Shown here: positions 58,535-64,000 of the stretch, piece by piece
Position numbering within the stretch: position 1 is the first letter of the stretch
How the letters are laid out: the number at the start of each line of letters is the position of its first letter
Source: Chthonobacter rhizosphaerae
GTDB lineage: Bacteria; Pseudomonadota; Alphaproteobacteria; Rhizobiales; Pleomorphomonadaceae
NCBI RefSeq assembly: GCF_013839525.1
Contig: NZ_JACDIS010000003.1
Coordinates: 62,001-126,000 of the forward strand
Length of the DNA: 64,000 nt
Direction of reading: 5' to 3'
Notes under the pieces: model-generated
Database searches by the model: none
Told to the model about the DNA's origin: nothing
Seen by the model: only the letters and a program-made list of their open reading frames with translations
Translations under genes and position numbers: made by a program

Positions 58535-59409
58535 GCTCGGCTCGCGTCGTGGGCGGCGAGGGCTTGGGCGAAGCGGGCGAGGTTCTCGTCCGCATAGGCC
58601 ACGAAGTCCACGCCGGGCGTGGTGAGATGAAGCTCGGAGATCATGCTCCAGAGCGCCTCGCGCAGGAGCGAGGCCGCCTTCATGGCCGAGAAGGCGCGCG
58701 CCAGGCCGGGCTCCGGCGTCGCGCCGAAGTAGTCCGAAAGGAGCGCCGCCTCCTCGTCCGGGCGGAAGCCCGCGTTGCCGGCGAGGTTGGCGAGGTCGAA
58801 CAGCGGCGTGCCATAGCCGCCATACTCCCAGTCCACCAGCCACAGCCGGGACCCGTCGTCGAGGATGTTCGCCGGCAGAAGGTCGTGGTGGCCGAACACG
58901 ATCGGGAGCGGCACCTGCTCGGCCTCCAGGCGGTCGGCGGTCGCGAGCCAGCCGTCCAGGCGGTCGGCCTCCCGGTGGCGGGCGGCGCGCAACTGGCGGG
59001 CGTAGTCCCGGATCACGTGGAAGACCGAGAAGAAGGGCGCCGGCCCGGCCACGTGCCGGCCGACGGAGCCGTGGGCCGCCTTGAGGAGCGCCACGATCCG
59101 GGCCAGGTCGGCGCGCACCGCGTCGGCGTCGAAGGTGCGCGCGGCGATGTGTTGGAACACCATCGCGCCCGGTTCGGCATGGACGAGCGCGGGCGACACG
59201 CCGGCCGCGTGCGCCGCCCGGGACACGGCCGCCTCCCGGTCGCGGAAGACGTGGTGGAAGGGAAGGTCCTCTCCGAGGCGGACGACGAACCGGCAATCGC
59301 CGTCCGTGACCGTGAAGTTGGCGTTCGACAGCCCGCCCGACAGCGGCGCGATCCCGACCGGTCCGGTCCAGATCGGCAAAGCCTCGATGCGGGTGACGAC
59401 CTCGGCCAT
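58531..59409 (-). CDS. Choline/ethanolamine kinase-like phosphotransferase
   Basis: 292 residues from ATG at 59409. The APH/ChoK fold is shown by SGGLSNANFTVTDGDCRFVVRL in the N-lobe, the Brenner motif FGHHDLLPANILDDGSRLWL and LVDWEYGGYGTPLFDLANLAGN, the choline-kinase signature with the metal-binding Asp. It is normally an ATP-dependent phosphorylation of choline, ethanolamine or a related small alcohol. It is translationally coupled (ATGA) to the dimethylglycine dehydrogenase-like gene, so the pair may act on choline-derived methylamines. Typical length for the bacterial family. Confidence 0.88.
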   Translation of the reverse strand: MAEVVTRIEALPIWTGPVGIAPLSGGLSNANFTVTDGDCRFVVRLGEDLPFHHVFRDREAAVSRAAHAAGVSPALVHAEPGAMVFQHIAARTFDADAVRADLARIVALLKAAHGSVGRHVAGPAPFFSVFHVIRDYARQLRAARHREADRLDGWLATADRLEAEQVPLPIVFGHHDLLPANILDDGSRLWLVDWEYGGYGTPLFDLANLAGNAGFRPDEEAALLSDYFGATPEPGLARAFSAMKAASLLREALWSMISELHLTTPGVDFVAYADENLARFAQALAAHDASRA

Positions 59410-59613
59410 TCTGGCTGACGCCCTTTCATGCAGGGCGCGGCGAGGCGCCCGTCGGACGGCGGAACCTTGCAACGGGCCGGTGCCCTGTCAACGTCGCGAC
59501 CCGCGAACGGCGGCCATTCGCGCCGCCCCGTCGCAGATCGGCAACAGGTCGGCGCCCGCTCCGCAAAGACCGGTGAAGCCGTCCGCCGCCGTCCGGGCGG
59601 TCCGGCTTCCGGG

Positions 59614-60540
59614 TCAGTGTCCCATCAGGGCGCCCACGTGGGCGGCGACCGAGCGCGACAGGCCGATCAGGTCGTAGCCGCCCTCCATCAGCGAGACGAC
59701 GCGGCCCTTGCAGGAGCGGTCGGCCGCCTCCATCAGCTGCCTGGTCGCCCAGGCGAAGTCGGCCTCCGTGAGGTTGACCTCGGCGAGCGGGTCGCGGTGA
59801 TGGGCGTCGAAGCCGGCGGAGATGATCACGAGGTCCGGCCGGAACGCCTCGAGGGCCGGAATGACCTTGTCGGACATGGCCTCGCGGAAGGAGACGCCGT
59901 CCGCCCCGGCGAAGAGCGGGGCGTTGCAGATGTTGCCGCAGCCGGTCTCCGAGATGGCGCCGGTGCCCGGATAGAGTGGCATCTGGTGGGTGGAGGCGTA
60001 GAAGACGGTCGGGTCCGACCAGAAGATGTCCTGGGTGCCGTTGCCGTGATGGACGTCGAAATCCATGATCGCGACGCGCTCGGCCCCGTGCGCCGCCTGG
60101 GCGTGCCGGGCCGCCACGGCCGCGTGGTTGAACAGGCAGAAGCCCATGGCGGTCATGTGCTCGGCGTGGTGGCCGGGCGGGCGGTGGGCCGAGAAGGCGT
60201 TGTCCACCTTGCCGGTCATTACCTCGTCCACCGCCGCGCACGCCGCGCCGGACGCGCGCAGCGCCGCCTCGAAGCTGCCCGGCGACACCACCGTGTCGCT
60301 GTCGAGCCGCACCATGCCCTCCGACGGGACCGCCCGCTGGATCAGCTCCACGAAGGAGCGCGGATGGGCGCGGGCGATCTGGTCGAGGGTGGCGAGCGGC
60401 GCCTCCTCGCGGATGAGATCCTGGAAACCTTCCTGCTCCAGCACCTGCTCGACGACCCGGATGCGGTCGGGCCGCTCCGGATGGCCGAGCGGCGTCGCAT
60501 GCTCCACGTAGGCGGCATGGCAGAAATAGAGCGTTCGCAC
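59614..60540 (-). CDS. Histone-deacetylase-family amidohydrolase (acetoin/acetylpolyamine type)
   Basis: 308 residues from GTG at 60540; GGGAG is about 10 bp upstream. The HDAC fold is complete: GHPERPDRIRVVEQVL, RPPGHHAEHMTAMGFCLFNH with the catalytic His pair, IMDFDVHHGNGTQDIF with the zinc ligands Asp and His, and DLVIISAGFDAHHRDPL with another Asp. ISEGGYD-like MEGGYDL follows. It removes acetyl groups from small amines or lysines; AcuC and acetylpolyamine amidohydrolases are near relatives. No close functional neighbour. It runs in the same direction as the choline-kinase-like gene, which is 204 bp downstream. Confidence 0.93.
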   Translation of the reverse strand: MRTLYFCHAAYVEHATPLGHPERPDRIRVVEQVLEQEGFQDLIREEAPLATLDQIARAHPRSFVELIQRAVPSEGMVRLDSDTVVSPGSFEAALRASGAACAAVDEVMTGKVDNAFSAHRPPGHHAEHMTAMGFCLFNHAAVAARHAQAAHGAERVAIMDFDVHHGNGTQDIFWSDPTVFYASTHQMPLYPGTGAISETGCGNICNAPLFAGADGVSFREAMSDKVIPALEAFRPDLVIISAGFDAHHRDPLAEVNLTEADFAWATRQLMEAADRSCKGRVVSLMEGGYDLIGLSRSVAAHVGALMGH

Positions 60541-60632
60541 CGATATCGTCTCCCTCTCCGATGGCGAGTTGAGGCCCACGGCCGCGCGGTGTCAATCAGC
60601 CGGACGACGATGAGAGGAATTGCGGAGCCGGC

Positions 60633-61589
60633 TCAGCGTGGCGCGGCGGCGCGGCCGAGCCGGTCCAGGATGGCCTCGCCGAGGCCGGTCGCCGGAATGG
60701 GCGCCACGGCGATCACCGGCGCGCCGGTGGCGTCGAGCTCGCGGAGCAATCGGAACAGGTTGGCGGCCGCCTCGGCGAGGTCGCCCGAGGGGCTGAGGGT
60801 GCGCGTGAGCCGCGGGTCGGCGCCCTCCGGCACGGGACCGAACGCCAGGAAGGCGGCGCCCGGCGGCGGGGCCGGCTGGTCCAGGAGGACGCGGGCGGAC
60901 GGGGCGTAGTGGGAGAGGAGCATGCCCGGCGCCACCGGCCGGTCCGGGTCCGCGTCCGGTTCGGCGGCGGCGATCACCGGCACGCCGGAGAGGCGGTCGA
61001 CCAGGTCCTCGCGGGTGACGCCGCCCGGGCGGAGGAGATGGACGACGCCGTCCTTCACCTGCACGATGGTGGACTCGACGCCCACCCGGGTCGGACCGCC
61101 GTCAACCACGGCGACGTCCCGGCCGGCGAACTCGGCGATCACGTGGGCCGCCTCGGTGGGGCTCACCCGGCCGGAGCGGTTGGCGCTCGGCGCCGCGATC
61201 GGCCGGCCGGCGGCGGCGAGAAGCGCGCGGGCGACCGGATGGTCCGGCACCCGGACCGCGAGCGTGTCGAGCCCGGCGGTGACGAGGTCGCTCACCGGGC
61301 AGTCGGGCCGGCGCTCGAGCACCAGCGTCAGCGGCCCCGGCCAGAACGCCTCCGCCAGGCTGCGCGACAGCGGATCCACCTTCGCCAGCCGCTCGGCGGC
61401 GTCGAGGTCCGCCACGTGGGCGATCAGCGGGTTGAAGCTCGGCCGCCCCTTGGTCTCGTAGATGCGCGCCACCGCCGCGCCGTCCGTCGCGTCCGCCCCG
61501 AGGCCGTAGACCGTTTCGGTCGGAAAGGCCACCAGCCGCCCGGACACGAGCCGCGCGGCCGCCTCCCTGAGGCCGGCGGGATCGGGCAT
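60633..61589 (-). CDS. L-threonylcarbamoyladenylate synthase (Sua5/TsaC type)
   Basis: About 318 residues from ATG at 61589; in-frame GTG/TTG codons up to 61670 leave the start unsettled and no ribosome site is clear. The YrdC domain has LVAFPTETVYGLGADATDG, ETKGRPSFNPLIAHV and PIAAPSANRSGRVSPTEA. The C-terminal Sua5 domain follows, with APGMLLSHYAPSARVLL. It makes the threonylcarbamoyl-AMP intermediate for t6A at position 37 of ANN-decoding tRNAs. Two-domain Sua5 length. Divergent from the acyl-CoA dehydrogenase. Confidence 0.93.
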   Translation of the reverse strand: MPDPAGLREAAARLVSGRLVAFPTETVYGLGADATDGAAVARIYETKGRPSFNPLIAHVADLDAAERLAKVDPLSRSLAEAFWPGPLTLVLERRPDCPVSDLVTAGLDTLAVRVPDHPVARALLAAAGRPIAAPSANRSGRVSPTEAAHVIAEFAGRDVAVVDGGPTRVGVESTIVQVKDGVVHLLRPGGVTREDLVDRLSGVPVIAAAEPDADPDRPVAPGMLLSHYAPSARVLLDQPAPPPGAAFLAFGPVPEGADPRLTRTLSPSGDLAEAAANLFRLLRELDATGAPVIAVAPIPATGLGEAILDRLGRAAAPR

Positions 61590-61760
61590 GAGGCGGACGA
61601 CCGCGGATTCGGGGGAGGACACGGGGGAGGACAAGCGGGCGAGCTCGGTTCGAGAAGGCGGACGGCGCACCTGTCAGGACAACGCAGCGGCAATCATCGC
61701 GGTGACGGCGAAGGTCCCTCCGACCGGGAAGGCGCGACCCGCCAGCAGCTGTAAGCGATC

Positions 61761-61775
61761 TTGACGTTTACGTAA
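61761..61775 (+). promoter_or_regulatory. Candidate MerR-type operator before the acyl-CoA dehydrogenase
   Basis: TTGACGTTTACGTAA contains the palindrome ACGT-TT-ACGT, about 95 bp before the ATG at 61869, and the TTGAC may double as a -35 element. It resembles operators of MerR-family regulators of branched-chain and fatty acid catabolism (LiuR type). The regulator is not in the window. Confidence 0.4.
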
Positions 61776-61868
61776 GCTGAACCTAACGTCGCCATCCGAG
61801 TGGGATGACCGTTCGGATGTGCGCCGAACGGGCGGCGGGGTCAAGGATTTGTCGAGGAGACCTGTCTC

Positions 61869-63656
61869 ATGAGCTACACGGCCCCCGTCGCGGACATCGC
61901 CTTCTGGCTGCGCTCCGTCGCCGGCCTGGACGCCGCCATGGCGGCCGGGCTCCATCCGGACCTGACGCCCGACCTGGTGGATGCGGTGCTGACCGAGGCG
62001 GGCCGCTTCGCCGGCGAGGAGATCGCGCCGCTCGACCGCGTCGGCGACACGGTGGGCGCGCGTCTGGTGGACGGCGCCGTCCGCATGCCGGACGGCTGGG
62101 CGGACGTCTACCGCCGCTGGACCGAGGGCGGCTGGAACGCGCTCTCCGGCCCTCCGGGCCATGGCGGCCAGGGCCTGCCGATCAGCCTCTACGCGGCCGT
62201 GCTGGAGATGTGGAACGGCGCCAACGTGTCCTTCGCCACCGGGCCGATGCTGACCCACGGGGCCTGCGTGGCGCTGGAGGCCTACGGCACGGACGAGCAG
62301 AAGGCGCTCTACCTTGAGAAGCTCGTCTCCGGCGCGTGGACCGGCACCATGAACCTGACCGAGCCGCAGGCGGGCTCCGACCTCGGCGCGCTGCGCACCC
62401 GCGCGGAACCGGCGGGCGACGGCACCTACCGGATCACCGGCCAGAAGATCTACATCACCTACGGCGACCACGACCTCACCGACAACATCATCCACATGGT
62501 GCTGGCGCGCCTGCCCGACGCGCCGCCCGGCACCCGGGGCATCTCGCTCTTCCTGGTGCCGAAGCGGCTTCTGGACGAGACCGGCGCGCCGGGCGCGATG
62601 AACGACATCACCGTCGCCGGCGTCGAGCACAAGATGGGCCTCCACGGCTCGCCCACATGCACCCTCTCCTACGGCGACAGGGGCGGCGCGGTCGGCTGGC
62701 TCGTCGGCGAGCCGAACCGGGGCCTCGCGGCCATGTTCACCATGATGAACAGCGCCCGCCTTTCCGTCGCCGTCCAGGGCGTCGGCGTCGCCGAACGGGC
62801 GACCCAGCGCGCCGTCGCCTACGCGCTCGACCGGCGGCAGGGCCGCGCGCCCGGCTGGACCGACGAGGGCATGAGCCCCATCGTCCACCACCCGGACGTC
62901 AAGCGCATGCTCCTCACCATGCGGGCGATGACCGACGCCGCGCGCGCCATCTGCCTGGCGCTCGCCCACGCCATCGACCGGTCCGCCGCCGGGGCGGAGA
63001 CCGACCGCGCGCTCGCCGCCGACCGGGCCGCCCTCCTCACCCCCGTCGCCAAGGCGTTCGCGACGGACGTCGGCGTGGAGGTCGCCTCGCTCGGCATCCA
63101 GGTGCACGGCGGCATGGGCTTCATCGAGGAGACCGGCGCCGCCCAGCACCTGCGCGACGCCCGCGTGCTGCCGATCTACGAGGGCACCAACGGCATCCAG
63201 GCGATCGACCTCGTCACCCGCAAGCTGCCGCTTTCGGGCGGCGACGCCCTGCGGGCCTACCTGGCGGAGCTCCGCGCCGTGGTGGAGGACGCCCGCGCGC
63301 TCGGCGACCCGGAGGTGACCGGCATCGCCGAGCGGGTCGGGCCCGCGCTCGACGACCTCTTCTTCGCCGCCAACTGGCTCGGCCGCGCCCTCGCGGACGG
63401 CCGGCAGACCGACGCCCTCGCGGGCGCGACCGCCTTCCTGCGCCTGTTCGCCCTCGCGGCCGGCGGGGCCTACCACCTGAAGGCCGTGGTGGCCGACGCG
63501 TCCGCCCGCACGGACAGCCCCGCCGCCCGTCGCCGTCGCCTGACCGCGCGCTTCTTCGCCACCGACATCCTGCCGGCCACCGGCGCGCTCCGGGGCGCCG
63601 TCACGGCCGGGGCCGCGGTGGTGGACGCGCTCTCCCCCGACCTCCTGACCGCCTGA
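61869..63656 (+). CDS. Acyl-CoA dehydrogenase (DmdC/AcdB-like, long form)
   Basis: 595 residues; ATG at 61869 with GGAGA upstream. The long acyl-CoA dehydrogenase layout with the extra C-terminal domain is visible. FAD and substrate segments are LTEPQAGSDLGALRT and TGQKIYITYGDHDL, and LGIQVHGGMGFIEETGAAQ plus LPIYEGTNGIQAIDL contains the catalytic Glu in YEGTNGIQ. This subgroup includes 3-methylmercaptopropionyl-CoA dehydrogenase (DmdC) and FadE-type enzymes; the chain length is unclear. It acts in beta-oxidation with the enoyl-CoA hydratase whose gene starts 10 bp later. Confidence 0.92.
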   Translation: MSYTAPVADIAFWLRSVAGLDAAMAAGLHPDLTPDLVDAVLTEAGRFAGEEIAPLDRVGDTVGARLVDGAVRMPDGWADVYRRWTEGGWNALSGPPGHGGQGLPISLYAAVLEMWNGANVSFATGPMLTHGACVALEAYGTDEQKALYLEKLVSGAWTGTMNLTEPQAGSDLGALRTRAEPAGDGTYRITGQKIYITYGDHDLTDNIIHMVLARLPDAPPGTRGISLFLVPKRLLDETGAPGAMNDITVAGVEHKMGLHGSPTCTLSYGDRGGAVGWLVGEPNRGLAAMFTMMNSARLSVAVQGVGVAERATQRAVAYALDRRQGRAPGWTDEGMSPIVHHPDVKRMLLTMRAMTDAARAICLALAHAIDRSAAGAETDRALAADRAALLTPVAKAFATDVGVEVASLGIQVHGGMGFIEETGAAQHLRDARVLPIYEGTNGIQAIDLVTRKLPLSGGDALRAYLAELRAVVEDARALGDPEVTGIAERVGPALDDLFFAANWLGRALADGRQTDALAGATAFLRLFALAAGGAYHLKAVVADASARTDSPAARRRRLTARFFATDILPATGALRGAVTAGAAVVDALSPDLLTA

Positions 63657-63666
63657 GGACCCTGCC

Positions 63667-64000
63667 ATGACCGACCATGTGCGCGTGGAGACCCGCGAAG
63701 GCGTTCGGGTGATCACCATCGACCGGCCGGAAAAGAAGAACGCCCTCACCGGCGCCATGTACCGGGCGCTCGCGGACGCGCTCGGCGATACGGCGGACGA
63801 TCCGGCCGTCGGCGCCGTGCTGATCCGGGGCGCTCCGGGCGCCTTCACGGCCGGCAACGATCTCGCGGACTTCGCCGCCGCCGCGGCCGGCGGCGACGTG
63901 GCCGGCCCGATCCTGACGTTTCTGAGGGCGCTCGCCACCGTGGAGACGCCGCTCGTCGCCGCCGTGGACGGGCTCGCCATCGGGGTCGGCACCACGCTCC
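63667..64000 (+). CDS. Enoyl-CoA hydratase/isomerase (N-terminal part)
   Basis: About 111 residues are visible before the window ends. ATG at 63667 has GAGGAC upstream and lies 10 bp after the acyl-CoA dehydrogenase stop, so both are in one operon. The crotonase fold is evident: GVRVITIDRPEKKNALTGAM, the CoA/oxyanion strand GAVLIRGAPGAFTAGNDLADF and the second oxyanion-hole region VAAVDGLAIGVGTTL. It would hydrate or isomerise trans-enoyl-CoA from the dehydrogenase. The catalytic Glu residues lie beyond the right edge, so activity cannot be confirmed. Confidence 0.9.
   Translation, partial: MTDHVRVETREGVRVITIDRPEKKNALTGAMYRALADALGDTADDPAVGAVLIRGAPGAFTAGNDLADFAAAAAGGDVAGPILTFLRALATVETPLVAAVDGLAIGVGTTL

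Overview
This 64 kb window is very GC-rich, densely packed chromosomal DNA that looks alphaproteobacterial and most likely Hyphomicrobiales (Rhizobiales); I cannot name a genus. The reasons are the succinoglycan-type exopolysaccharide (EPS) genes, an EcfG-type sigma factor with its GGAAC-N16-CGTT promoters, the formate dehydrogenase locus with its DUF3305/DUF3306 companions, and PhaC/PhaZ genes. High GC makes nearly every gene carry long antisense open frames, which I left out.

Layout. 1-12.2 kb is an EPS assembly cluster: an ExoQ-like polymerase (cut by the window edge), a GH16 protein lacking its catalytic residues, a GT2, a Wzc/ExoP-type co-polymerase/tyrosine kinase, a Wzx-type flippase, three GT4 enzymes and a second, VpsF-like polymerase. 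AT-rich promoter islands punctuate this cluster. 12.2-16 kb holds tRNA-Gln(TTG), tRNA-Pro(CGG), a P-loop kinase, an AGCS symporter and a sugar 1-dehydrogenase. 16-28.2 kb is a complete respiratory formate dehydrogenase locus. It has the TorD chaperone, the small FdhX-type Tat protein, alpha, beta and gamma subunits, and surrounding poorly characterised partners: DUF3305, DUF3306, DUF6352, DUF6505, a lipoate-ligase-like protein, a polyferredoxin and a 52-residue membrane protein. 28.4-32.5 kb carries a sulfotransferase, an FeS-type photolyase with DUF2256, and a cytochrome P450. 32.5-33.36 kb is non-coding and rich in several different repeats, including a REP-like inverted pair.

33.4-46 kb mixes storage polymer and stress genes: PhaC with a convergent PhaC-like hydrolase, an APH/kinase fusion, an FdhF/YdeP-type molybdoenzyme, a zinc metallopeptidase, an EcfG-type sigma factor with its own promoter, a YbhN-like membrane protein, a GST and PhaZ. 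46.2-50 kb is a five-gene operon in which every junction overlaps (GTGA, ATGA, ATGA, TGATG): an acylphosphatase-like protein without its catalytic residues, a stand-alone Rieske protein, an oxygenase catalytic subunit that lacks Rieske ligands, a GST and an MFS transporter. I consider this split Rieske oxygenase operon the most unusual system here. 50-64 kb holds PEP carboxylase, a Tim44-like protein, 3-methyladenine glycosylase, two small stress genes with EcfG-type promoters, a dimethylglycine/sarcosine dehydrogenase coupled to a choline-kinase-like protein, an HDAC-family deacetylase, Sua5/TsaC, an acyl-CoA dehydrogenase and a truncated enoyl-CoA hydratase.

How it fits together: the EPS, PHA and EcfG genes suggest a free-living bacterium that switches between polymer storage, envelope building and general stress. 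The formate dehydrogenase suggests formate as an electron donor, possibly linked to one-carbon units released by the dimethylglycine dehydrogenase (inference).
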